Below are positions 1 through 6,710 of a stretch of DNA of 7,605 bases, piece after piece. This DNA comes from Dehalococcoidia bacterium (lineage in GTDB: Bacteria > Chloroflexota > Dehalococcoidia > Dehalococcoidales > Fen-1064): contig DUES01000220.1 of assembly GCA_011192055.1 (NCBI GenBank), forward strand, positions 1 to 7,605, read 5' to 3'. The position numbers and the translations under genes were made by a program. Under the pieces are notes generated by a model. The model saw only the letters and a list, made by a program, of their open reading frames with translations, was not told the origin of the DNA and did not search any database. Within the stretch, counting starts at the first letter, position 1; the number at the start of each line of letters is the position of its first letter.

Positions 1-23
1 TCAACAGACCTGCTAACACCTGT

Positions 24-53
24 AAAAAAGGCCTCCTCGAGGAGGCCTTTTTT
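24..53. terminator. Bidirectional intrinsic terminator downstream of glyA
   Basis: The segment is a perfect 30-nt palindrome. A run of six A (24-29) precedes a GC-rich arm (GGCCTCC), a TCGA tip, the complementary arm (GGAGGCC) and a run of six T (48-53). Read on either strand it gives a stable hairpin followed by a U tract, the hallmark of a rho-independent terminator. On the minus strand it lies about 75 nt past the glyA stop and should end that transcript. On the plus strand it should end whatever gene lies left of the window. The remaining bases of 1-127 show no coding signal. Confidence 0.93.
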
Positions 54-127
54 GATTCCGCGCGACTCGTGCTGCATTAAAATAATTCCTTCTACAGAAC
101 TATTACTTCATCTTTCGCAATATGGAT

Positions 128-1372
128 TCAGTCATCAATTCCAGGTACGGTAAAACGTGAAGCCAGGTCAAGAACTTCCGCAGCAACCTCGTTACGGACC
201 TCAATGCTGTCAATATTTTTGATAACACGTACTATCATTGCGGCAATCTGACGCATCTCCTCAGTACCGAATCCGCGTGTCGTTACCGCCGGAGTGCCAA
301 GCCTGATTCCGCTGGATGCCCATGGCGGACGCGGGTCAAAAGGAATGCTGTTCCGGTTGGTGACGATACCGGTTGCTTCCAGGGCTTCCTGCGCATCCTT
401 ACCGGTGACACCTGTTTCAGTCAGGTCTGCCATTACCATGTGGTTGTCCGTACCGCCTGATACCAGTCGCCAGCCCTGACGGCTGAGTTCACCGGCCAGT
501 ATTTTCGCATTATCCAGCGTAGCCTTCTGGTAATCTGCGAATTCCGTCTTCATTGCTTCGTGAAAAACCACCGCCTTAGCCGCTATTGCATGCATCAGGG
601 GGCCGCCCTGCATCTCCGGGAACACGGCGGAATCAATCGCCTGTGCCAGTTCTTTACGGCATAGAATAAAACCGCTGCGGGGTCCGCGCAGTGTCTTGTG
701 TGTTGTCGACGTAATCACATCAGCATACGGTGCAGGACTGGGGTGCAGACCGGCGGCAACAATCCCGGCAATGTGTGCCATGTCTACCATAAGTTTTGCC
801 CCGACTTTGTCCGCAATATACCGGAACCGTTCGAAATCAATCACCCTCGGGTATGAACTCGCTCCGGCAATAATGAGTCTGGGTTGGTGCTCCAGGGCCA
901 GTTTTTCAAGTTCTTTATAATTTATTCTCTCCGTTTCACGGTCAACGCCATAACCGGCGAAGTTATATAACTTCCCGGAGAAGCTTACCGCGGCACCATG
1001 AGTAAGATGGCCGCCATGTGCAAGCGGCATGGCCAGGACAGTATCACCCTGCTCCAGGAGAGCAAAATAGACCGCCATGTTGGCCTGGGCACCACTGTGC
1101 GGCTGGACATTAACGTGGTCAACGGCGAATAACTTCTTTGCCCGTTCGATTGCCAGGGACTCAAGCAGGTCCATGTTCTCACATCCGCCATAGTAGCGGC
1201 GGTGAGGGTAACCTTCGGCATATTTACTGGTTATAAATGACCCCTGAGCTTCGAGAACAGCACGACTGGCATAGTTCTCGGATGCAACAAGGTTGATTGT
1301 ATCTTTCTGTCGCTTCCTTTCCAGGTTCAGGATGCGGTCTGTTTCGGGATCAGTCTTGTTTAGAAAGCTCAT
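128..1372 (-). CDS. glyA: Serine hydroxymethyltransferase
   Basis: This PLP enzyme interconverts serine plus tetrahydrofolate with glycine plus 5,10-methylene-tetrahydrofolate in the cytosol, and is the main source of one-carbon units. The 414-residue product is complete and matches the usual bacterial length of about 415-420. Visible family landmarks are [10 protein letters not shown] (28-37), the [13 protein letters not shown] substrate region (51-63), HLTHGA (122-127), VDMAHIAG (196-203, with the PLP-ring Asp197 and His200), and the PLP lysine Lys226 in [10 protein letters not shown]. The start is the ATG at 1372, giving [10 protein letters not shown]. It sits directly behind a strong GGGAGGAG ribosome binding site (1382-1375 on the minus strand). 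An in-frame TTG at 1417 would add 15 residues, but it lies inside the putative -35 box and has no ribosome binding site. The gene is divergent from the UDG operon and followed by a strong terminator, so it is probably monocistronic. Confidence 0.97.
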   Translation of the reverse strand: MSFLNKTDPETDRILNLERKRQKDTINLVASENYASRAVLEAQGSFITSKYAEGYPHRRYYGGCENMDLLESLAIERAKKLFAVDHVNVQPHSGAQANMAVYFALLEQGDTVLAMPLAHGGHLTHGAAVSFSGKLYNFAGYGVDRETERINYKELEKLALEHQPRLIIAGASSYPRVIDFERFRYIADKVGAKLMVDMAHIAGIVAAGLHPSPAPYADVITSTTHKTLRGPRSGFILCRKELAQAIDSAVFPEMQGGPLMHAIAAKAVVFHEAMKTEFADYQKATLDNAKILAGELSRQGWRLVSGGTDNHMVMADLTETGVTGKDAQEALEATGIVTNRNSIPFDPRPPWASSGIRLGTPAVTTRGFGTEEMRQIAAMIVRVIKNIDSIEVRNEVAAEVLDLASRFTVPGIDD

Positions 1373-1388
1373 TTCTCCTCCCTTAGAA

Positions 1389-1417
1389 AGTCTACAGCCG
1401 AACCCTGTGAGTGTCAA
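1389..1417 (-). promoter_or_regulatory. Putative sigma70 promoter of glyA
   Basis: On the minus strand a perfect TTGACA (1417-1412) is followed, after 17 nt, by TAGACT (1394-1389), a 4/6 match to TATAAT. Transcription would begin near 1382-1383, leaving a leader of only about 11 nt that consists almost entirely of the ribosome binding site. The -35 and spacing are good; the weak -10 and very short leader lower confidence. Confidence 0.5.
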
Positions 1418-1481
1418 TCATACCGGACTGAAGTCATCACTTCCATATGCAGTTTTTGAAGCCAGTCAGGCTCAGACTACA

Positions 1482-1510
1482 TTGACTTACCACCATGTCC
1501 ATGCTATTAT
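1482..1510 (+). promoter_or_regulatory. Putative extended -10 promoter of the UDG-RNase J-FtsK operon
   Basis: TTGACT (1482-1487, 5/6) and TATTAT (1505-1510, 5/6) are separated by exactly 17 nt. A TG dinucleotide at 1502-1503 gives the extended TGN -10 element. Transcription would start near 1517, leaving a leader of about 55 nt before the UDG ATG. The leader includes a small hairpin (GAGGA 1535-1539 with TCCTC 1545-1549, loop CTTTT). It is the best sigma70 promoter match I found in the window. Confidence 0.7.
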
Positions 1511-1571
1511 TGCAGCAGATTTATGTCTTGTGCAGAGGACTTTTTCCTCACTGCCTGGTCTGATAGATACT

Positions 1572-2174
1572 ATGTCAGTACTGACTGAATTATATACCGA
1601 AATCACTCACTGTAATCTTTGTGAAATAGCCGCAAGCCGTACCCGGACCGTCCCCGGTGAAGGTGCGGAGAATGCAGAACTGATGTTTATCGGTGAAGCT
1701 CCGGGTTGGCACGAAGACCAGCAGGGGCGGCCTTTCGTCGGCTCGGCCGGTAAGTTCCTTGATGACTTGCTGGCAATGGTTGACCTGGACCGTACCAAAG
1801 TGTATATCGCCAATGTTATCAAATGCCGCCCTCCGAACAATCGAGACCCTTTACCGGTAGAAATCAGTAACTGCAGTAAATGGCTGGACCACCAGATTGA
1901 GATAATCCGCCCGAGTATTATCGTTACCCTGGGCCGATATTCAATGGCAAAATTCTTCCCGGGGAAAACCATCAGCAGAATTCACGGTACAACTCAGATG
2001 TGGAATGGTATCACCTGTTACGCCATGTACCATCCTGCGGCAGCACTGCACCAGCAGAGCCTGCGCAGTACGATAGAAGAAGATATGCGCAGGTTGCCAT
2101 CACTACTTGCCCAGACGCAGACCGTAACGGAAACCAAACCCCAGCCAGAGCAATTAAACATGTTTGAGGTCTAA
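1572..2174 (+). CDS. Family 4 [4Fe-4S] uracil-DNA glycosylase
   Basis: This enzyme removes uracil from DNA, from cytosine deamination or dUMP misincorporation, to start base excision repair. The 200-residue product has the family 4 layout. Four cysteines, Cys14 and Cys17 (CNLC), Cys85 (KCRPP) and Cys101 (NCSKW), are the expected iron-sulfur ligands. Motif A is GEAPGWHED (41-49), followed by GRPFVGSAG (52-60), the ANVIKCRPPNNRDP block (80-93) and the C-terminal active-site YHPAAAL (153-159, His154). The ATG at 1572 puts the first CxxC at the usual distance from the N terminus. The frame is open back to 1293 but would overlap glyA and carries no domain. There is no clear Shine-Dalgarno before 1572. 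The tail is Pro/Gln-rich and ends QLNMFEV, a likely sliding-clamp binding peptide. The stop lies 4 nt before RNase J, implying co-transcription and probably coupling. Confidence 0.93.
   Translation: MSVLTELYTEITHCNLCEIAASRTRTVPGEGAENAELMFIGEAPGWHEDQQGRPFVGSAGKFLDDLLAMVDLDRTKVYIANVIKCRPPNNRDPLPVEISNCSKWLDHQIEIIRPSIIVTLGRYSMAKFFPGKTISRIHGTTQMWNGITCYAMYHPAAALHQQSLRSTIEEDMRRLPSLLAQTQTVTETKPQPEQLNMFEV
2166..2170 (+). promoter_or_regulatory. Ribosome binding site that fixes the RNase J start
   Basis: GAGGT lies inside the last codons of the UDG gene, 8 nt before the ATG at 2179. It favours that ATG over an in-frame TTG at 2164, which would add five residues and overlaps the site itself. Placing the site in the upstream gene fits translational coupling across the 4-nt gap. 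Confidence 0.75.
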
Positions 2175-2178
2175 CGTC

Positions 2179-3837
2179 ATGGTCAAACCACGGTTGAAAG
2201 TAATCCCGCTTGGCGGATTAAGTGAAATCGGCAAAAACATGATGGTTATCGAATACGATGATGATATCATCGTTATCGATGCCGGTCTCATGTTTCCCGA
2301 AGAAGACATGCTCGGGGTGGATCTGGTCATCCCGGATATCAACTACCTGCTGGAAAACCGCGATAAGATAAGGGGCATACTGGTCACTCACGGTCATGAA
2401 GACCACATCGGTGCACTGCCCTACGTTCTGCCGCAGCTTGACGTACCTGTTTACTCAACGCAGCTAACAAATGGACTTATTTCTGTGAAACTCAAGGAAC
2501 GGAAGGCACTCACCAGTGCCAATCTCCACGTGCTTCCCCCGGGAGGGAAGGTTACACTGGGGTGTTTCCAGATTGAGTTCTTCCCCGTCTGTCACAGCAT
2601 ACCTGACGCAGTCGGGCTGATAATAAACACACCGGTGGGCACCATCGTCCACAGCGGTGATTTTAAACTTGATTTCACCCCCGTAAGCGGTAATCCTACC
2701 GACCTCTCCAGGCTGGCCCAGATCGGTAGAGAGGGTGTCCTGCTGTTCCTGTCCGATTCCACCTATGCTGAACTACCGGGATACACACCGTCAGAGAAGG
2801 TGGTTGGTGAAGCCCTGGACCATATTATGGCTGAGGCACCGGGACGAGTAATTATTACGACCTTCTCATCACTTATTTCACGAATCCAGCAGGTGATTGA
2901 CTCAGCAGCCAGGTACGAGCGCCGTGTATTTATCGTGGGGCGCAACATGACTGATATCGTACGCATGGCTGTTGACCAGGGTTACCTGAAATCACCGGAC
3001 GGCCTTCTGGGGCGGCTCGATGAACTGAAAGGTATACCCCACGAAAAGATAGTATTCATCACTACCGGGAGCCAGGGAGAGCCGACCTCAGCCCTTGTCC
3101 GCATGGCAAACCGGGACCACCGTCAGCTCCACATTATTCCCGGGGATACCGTAGCAATTTCAGCCACGCCCGTTCCCGGTAACGAGGCACTTGTCGCCAA
3201 GACCATGGATAACCTGCTCCGGCAGGGCGCCAATGTGGTCTATAACAGTATAGCTCCGGTCCACGTCCATGGCCACGCCAGCCAGGAAGAACTGAAGCTC
3301 ATGCTGAATATCGTCAGACCAAAATACTTCGTCCCGATACACGGTGAATACCGTCACCTGAGCATGCATGCCAAGCTGGGTGAGTCTATCGGTCTCCCCA
3401 GGGAGAGTATCTTCCTCATTGAGGATGGTGATATTCTTGAGATAGGTCCTAATGCTGCAAAGGTAAATGGTAAGGTCTCCTCCAGCAACGTATACGTGGA
3501 TGGCCTCAGTGTCGGTGATATTGGCACCGTTGTCCTGCGCGACAGGAGGATGCTTTCCAGGGACGGTATGGTGGTGGTAATCATAGCCATCAACCGGCAG
3601 ACCGGAAAGCTGGTAGGACGCCCCGATATCGTATCGCGGGGCTTTGTGGATACCAGGGAATCTAAGGAAATGCTCGATGAGAGCCGTGACCTTATAGCCC
3701 GTGTCCTCGACCGTGGCGGCGACCATCCGGCACAGTGGAGTTTCGTCAACGTCAAGGTAAGGGATACTCTTAATAAGTTCTACTATGAGCAGACCAAGCG
3801 CCGCCCGATGATTCTTCCATTTATGGTCAAAGTATAA
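2179..3837 (+). CDS. rnj: Ribonuclease J
   Basis: This is a metallo-beta-lactamase/beta-CASP ribonuclease with 5'-3' exonuclease and endonuclease activity, used in mRNA decay and rRNA maturation in many bacteria that lack RNase E. The product is 552 residues, the normal length. Zinc ligands are visible as HGHEDH (71-76), His139 (CHS), Asp161 (SGDFK) and His388 (PIHGEYRH). The beta-CASP part shows SDST (192-195), TTGSQGEP (295-302) and HVHGHAS (362-368). The C-terminal domain ends in RRPMILPFMVKV, typical of RNase J. The N-terminal PLGGLSEIGKN (10-20) is also a family signature. It is the second gene of the operon, 4 nt after the UDG stop and 30 nt before ftsK. The sequence does not tell whether it is the J1 or J2 type, since only one copy is seen. 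Confidence 0.96.
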   Translation: MVKPRLKVIPLGGLSEIGKNMMVIEYDDDIIVIDAGLMFPEEDMLGVDLVIPDINYLLENRDKIRGILVTHGHEDHIGALPYVLPQLDVPVYSTQLTNGLISVKLKERKALTSANLHVLPPGGKVTLGCFQIEFFPVCHSIPDAVGLIINTPVGTIVHSGDFKLDFTPVSGNPTDLSRLAQIGREGVLLFLSDSTYAELPGYTPSEKVVGEALDHIMAEAPGRVIITTFSSLISRIQQVIDSAARYERRVFIVGRNMTDIVRMAVDQGYLKSPDGLLGRLDELKGIPHEKIVFITTGSQGEPTSALVRMANRDHRQLHIIPGDTVAISATPVPGNEALVAKTMDNLLRQGANVVYNSIAPVHVHGHASQEELKLMLNIVRPKYFVPIHGEYRHLSMHAKLGESIGLPRESIFLIEDGDILEIGPNAAKVNGKVSSSNVYVDGLSVGDIGTVVLRDRRMLSRDGMVVVIIAINRQTGKLVGRPDIVSRGFVDTRESKEMLDESRDLIARVLDRGGDHPAQWSFVNVKVRDTLNKFYYEQTKRRPMILPFMVKV

Positions 3838-3867
3838 TCTCACTACACTGCTTGACCGAGGAATAGT

Positions 3868-6087
3868 ATGGACAGGAAGACACCCGGGTTCCGGGAAGTG
3901 CACAAAGAAATGGATAAGGGGAGGTCCCGGAAAATATCGCGCTGGGACTGGATACTCTGGTCGGTTATTGCCATAGCCATAGTCACACTTACCGTACTAA
4001 TGATATGGTTCGGACTATGGGAACCGGTAAGCACTATCGCAGTTGATATCTGGGATATACTCGGCTGGGGTGTAGTGATTATCGCCACTGTACTCCTGAC
4101 CCTGGTGGGACTGGGATGGGGGCACCGCCTTTCCCTTCTGCTGCGTTACTGGAACCAGTCGCTTGGCGGACTTGGCATACTCATGGGCGGCTGGGGAATA
4201 CTCGCTCTCTTCGACTTCGGAGGCAGCTTCGGGCTTGACATTATCGGGCGCTCCGAGGCAATTGCTTATCTCCGCATCATCGGGATATTCTTCGTGAGTA
4301 TCGTGGTTATTGCTCCCGAGGTCGGTTACTTCGTATTCATCAAACCGGTACGCTGGCTGATAAGACGTTCTCCCAGACCAAAAGCCCCCGCCTTAACACG
4401 CCGCAGCAAGCAGCCGGCCCCTGACATCAAGCCCGATTTGCTTGACGGAGATGTCACGATACAGGATAAAGCCGTTACTCCCGCCACCAAAGTCCAGCCT
4501 AAAACCACGGTGGTCCCGGTACCGGCGGATCACGAGTCACAACGCGGACTGAGGCAGGTAGCCCAGGACGTCTGGAAAAAATACGGCGAGTCTTCAACCA
4601 CCGTGATTGTAGATGGCTGGAGGCTTCCGCCGATAGACATCCTCGATAAAATGAATGAAGTCGAGTTTGGAGAGTCCGACAACGTACAGCGGGCCCAACT
4701 TATTGAGGAGTCACTGGCCAGCTACGGTGTTGAAGTAAAAGTGGTCCAGATAAATACCGGACCGACAGTTACACAGTTCGGGGTAGAGCCGGGCTGGGAC
4801 CGGAAGAAAAAGGAAGTACGGGAAAAGGACAAGGACGGGAATATCCGGGTACAAACGAAGGAAGTTTCCAAGACCAGGGTTAAGGTGGACAGAATTACGT
4901 CGCTTGCCAATGACCTGGCACTAGCCCTGGCAGCACCCAGCCTTCGAATTGAAGCTCCGGTGCCCGGTAAGTCGGTAGTGGGCATTGAAGTACCAAATGT
5001 CATCACCAGCGCCGTCAGTCTGCGCAGTGTTATTGAAACCAGCAACTTCCAGAAGATACGGGGGAAATCAACGCTGGCAATGGCACTTGGTAAAGGTGCC
5101 GGAGGTGAAGCCGGAGCCGGAGACCTCGCCAAGATGCCGCACCTGCTTATCGCCGGGGCAACCGGCAGTGGTAAAACGGTATGCCTGAATTCTTCCATAT
5201 GCTGCCTGCTGATGAACAATACTCCAAACGAACTCCGGCTGATAATGATTGACCCCAAGAGGGTGGAACTGACGCCATTCAACAGCATTCCCCATCTGGC
5301 GGTGCCGGTAATAGTGGATACGGATAAAGCCCTGGATGTACTCCGCTGGCTTAATGTAGAGATGGACCGGCGCTACCAGCAACTCGCCAAAGCTACGGCA
5401 CGAAACATTGACAGCTATAACAAGAGCCGGCAGGGCAAGGACAGGTTGCCCTACCTGGTGCTGGTTATCGATGAACTGGCTGACCTGATGATGGCCGGAT
5501 TCGACGAAGTGGAGCACATCTTGTGTCGACTCGCACAATTATCACGTGCCGTTGGTATTCACCTGATTGTGGCTACACAACGCCCGTCCGTGGATGTCGT
5601 TACGGGTCTTATCAAGGCAAACTTCCCGACCCGTATCAGTTTTGCGGTGACCTCACAGGTAGATTCCCGGACAATTCTCGATGGTGCCGGTGCCGAGAAA
5701 CTGCTGGGCAGGGGTGATATGCTTTATATGCCCACTGAGGCCGCCAAGCCCAAGCGACTCCAGGGCTGTTTTGTCTCCGATGCCGAGACGGAGAGGCTGG
5801 TCTATTTCTGGGGAAGCCAGAAGAGTGACCAGATGGCTGCCCTTAGAATTGAAGAAGCCCTTAGTTCTCCGGCCATGACCAGAATTCGTGAAGCACCGAA
5901 GGACGCACTCCTCGAAGCTGCCAAACAACTGGCCAGTGAACATGAAAATATCTCAACCTCCTTCCTGCAGCGCCGACTTCAGATAGGGTATCCACGTGCT
6001 GCCCGGCTCAAAGAGCAGCTTACTGAAGCCCTGAGCGTGAGCGAAGAGCAGGAAATACCGGAGGAAGAAGAAGAGATAACCGATTAG
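3868..6087 (+). CDS. ftsK: FtsK/SpoIIIE family DNA translocase
   Basis: This is a membrane-anchored hexameric ATPase that pumps DNA to resolve and segregate chromosomes at division, usually working with Xer recombinases. The product is 739 residues. Four predicted membrane segments lie at about 27-50, 63-85, 98-117 and 133-158, followed by a basic, proline-rich linker (about 165-220). The motor has an alpha part (about 235-400) and a RecA-like beta part with Walker A AGATGSGKT (429-437, Lys436) and Walker B LVLVIDELADLMM (530-542, Asp534, Glu535). Next come VATQRPSVDVVTGLIKANFP (568-587) and the LLGRGDML motif (612-619). The winged-helix gamma domain (about 673-722) includes ISTSFLQRRLQIGYPRAARL and would read orienting DNA sequences. 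The protein ends in an acidic tail. GAGGA (3858-3862) lies 5 nt before the ATG. A charged insertion at about 311-339 is unlike E. coli FtsK. Confidence 0.96.
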   Translation: MDRKTPGFREVHKEMDKGRSRKISRWDWILWSVIAIAIVTLTVLMIWFGLWEPVSTIAVDIWDILGWGVVIIATVLLTLVGLGWGHRLSLLLRYWNQSLGGLGILMGGWGILALFDFGGSFGLDIIGRSEAIAYLRIIGIFFVSIVVIAPEVGYFVFIKPVRWLIRRSPRPKAPALTRRSKQPAPDIKPDLLDGDVTIQDKAVTPATKVQPKTTVVPVPADHESQRGLRQVAQDVWKKYGESSTTVIVDGWRLPPIDILDKMNEVEFGESDNVQRAQLIEESLASYGVEVKVVQINTGPTVTQFGVEPGWDRKKKEVREKDKDGNIRVQTKEVSKTRVKVDRITSLANDLALALAAPSLRIEAPVPGKSVVGIEVPNVITSAVSLRSVIETSNFQKIRGKSTLAMALGKGAGGEAGAGDLAKMPHLLIAGATGSGKTVCLNSSICCLLMNNTPNELRLIMIDPKRVELTPFNSIPHLAVPVIVDTDKALDVLRWLNVEMDRRYQQLAKATARNIDSYNKSRQGKDRLPYLVLVIDELADLMMAGFDEVEHILCRLAQLSRAVGIHLIVATQRPSVDVVTGLIKANFPTRISFAVTSQVDSRTILDGAGAEKLLGRGDMLYMPTEAAKPKRLQGCFVSDAETERLVYFWGSQKSDQMAALRIEEALSSPAMTRIREAPKDALLEAAKQLASEHENISTSFLQRRLQIGYPRAARLKEQLTEALSVSEEQEIPEEEEEITD

Positions 6088-6116
6088 CTACCGGCGAAAA
6101 GTATGGTGCAATATAG

Positions 6117-6365
6117 ATGATGGAAAATAGCATTGTGCTGGCTATCGGGCAGACCTTTCATCTTAAAACAGGTAAGGACCGCATAACTTATGCCGGGATG
6201 CCCTCGGACGAGGTATACTCGATTGTCCAGAGAAAAACAGCCGGCTACCAGGGCTTCTCATGGAACCTGTATTTCCCCCGGCGAAAACGTGAGATAACCA
6301 TTGACGGTATCAGCCTGTACATAGACAGCGTAACCCCCGAGGAAATCAGGTTTCGGGTAAAGTAG
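6117..6365 (+). CDS. Small conserved-looking hypothetical protein
   Basis: I do not recognise this 82-residue protein. It has no signal peptide, membrane segment, cysteine or metal motif. It has alternating polar and hydrophobic residues suggesting a small, mostly beta fold, a basic FPRRKRE stretch (53-59), and an ending ITIDGISLYIDSVTPEEIRF that reads like two strands and a turn. It faintly recalls CsrA-type small barrels but lacks their N-terminal MLVLTRK pattern, so I do not assign that family. It follows ftsK by 29 nt on the same strand with similar base use, including ATA codons, which supports it as a real last gene of the operon. There are two adjacent ATG codons (6117 and 6120) and no clear Shine-Dalgarno. 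A five-codon frame (ATG at 6103, TGA at 6118-6120) overlaps the first ATG, so coupled initiation is possible but unproven. Confidence 0.7.
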   Translation: MMENSIVLAIGQTFHLKTGKDRITYAGMPSDEVYSIVQRKTAGYQGFSWNLYFPRRKREITIDGISLYIDSVTPEEIRFRVK

Positions 6366-6583
6366 GACATCCACTCCTGCTTACCTCTGTACTTCACATC
6401 ACCGGATACATGACTACACCGGGGAAGTATTTATCTCATTCTTCCGAGGTATATTGCAGAAACTCAACCGGAGTACTGCTTTGTTGTAATCGGTTCCGGC
6501 AGGGATGACAGGTCAGGAAGCTCAGGGGCAGTAGCTTACTGCTCGTATGCCGAAGACTACTGCAGTGTTCTGAAAGGGGTAAA
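6366..6583. other. Gene-free intergenic stretch
   Basis: I see no supported gene here on either strand. One plus-strand frame is free of stops from 6414 to 6584 but has no ATG, GTG or TTG start and no ribosome binding site. A 32-codon ATG frame at 6410 is likewise unsupported. There is no convincing intrinsic terminator for the upstream operon: no GC hairpin is followed by a T run. The right half carries ACTGC/GCAGT elements listed separately. Confidence 0.6.
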
Positions 6584-6628
6584 TTGACAACCAGGTATCA
6601 TAGATTTACTATTGGTGACGATAGCAGT
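6474..6628. repeat. Cluster of ACTGC/GCAGT elements upstream of the alcohol dehydrogenase
   Basis: The plus strand carries TACTGC at 6474-6479, 6537-6542 and 6558-6563. The complementary GCAGT occurs at 6528-6532, 6562-6566 and 6624-6628. GCAGTA (6528-6533) and TACTGC (6537-6542) form a 6-bp inverted repeat with a 3-nt centre, and 6559-6566 is the palindrome ACTGCAGT. The three forward copies are 63 and 21 bp apart, multiples of two helical turns. Several lie just upstream of, or flank, the putative promoter at 6584-6612, so they could be operator half-sites. The motif is short, so chance is not excluded. Confidence 0.4.
6584..6612 (+). promoter_or_regulatory. Putative sigma70 promoter of the alcohol dehydrogenase
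   Basis: A perfect TTGACA (6584-6589) is followed after 17 nt by TACTAT (6607-6612), a 4/6 match to the -10 consensus. Transcription would start near 6619, leaving a leader of about 91 nt before the ATG at 6711. The -35 and spacing are strong and the -10 moderate. Confidence 0.55.
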
Positions 6629-6639
6629 GAGTGACCCTG

Positions 6640-6671
6640 AACCCAATTACGGGTTGAAACGGGAAATCCCG
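6640..6671 (+). promoter_or_regulatory. Tandem hairpins in the alcohol dehydrogenase leader
   Basis: Two adjacent short hairpins can form: AACCC (6640-6644) with GGGTT (6651-6655), and CGGG (6660-6663) with CCCG (6668-6671, loop AAAT). A further CCC at 6635-6637 and the shared GGG and CCC blocks allow alternative, mutually exclusive pairings. No T run follows, so it is not a terminator. It matches no riboswitch class that I recognise by eye. Confidence 0.35.
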
Positions 6672-6710
6672 GTAAAGAAAGATAACAAATAATACAAGAG
6701 GAGTAAATCA

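Noticed and set aside
1293..1571. N-terminal extension of the UDG frame by 93 codons
   Set aside because: It overlaps the start of glyA and the promoter region, contains no domain, and the ATG at 1572 gives the normal family length.
3852..3880. Internal promoter between rnj and ftsK (TTGACC at 3852)
   Set aside because: No acceptable -10 sequence lies 16-18 nt downstream.
3160..3903. 247-codon open frame antisense to RNase J
   Set aside because: RNase J on the other strand is a complete, well-conserved gene. The antisense frame has no recognisable domain and spans the rnj-ftsK junction, as shadow frames do.
4722..5288. 188-codon open frame antisense to ftsK
   Set aside because: It lies wholly opposite the conserved FtsK motor, and its Ser/Thr/Arg-rich translation shows no family features.
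6103..6120. Five-codon leader frame before the 82-residue protein
   Set aside because: It is too short and has no ribosome binding site, so it is not listed as a gene. The overlap with the next ATG is noted only as a possibility.
6414..6587. 57-codon stop-free plus-strand stretch before the dehydrogenase promoter
   Set aside because: It has no start codon or ribosome binding site. A stretch of this length free of stops is expected fairly often by chance, and I could not match it to a family. A decayed gene end is possible but unsupported.
6651..6672. CRISPR-like GTTGAAAC followed by an inverted repeat
   Set aside because: The element occurs once. There are no regularly spaced copies and no cas genes, so it is better read as leader hairpins.
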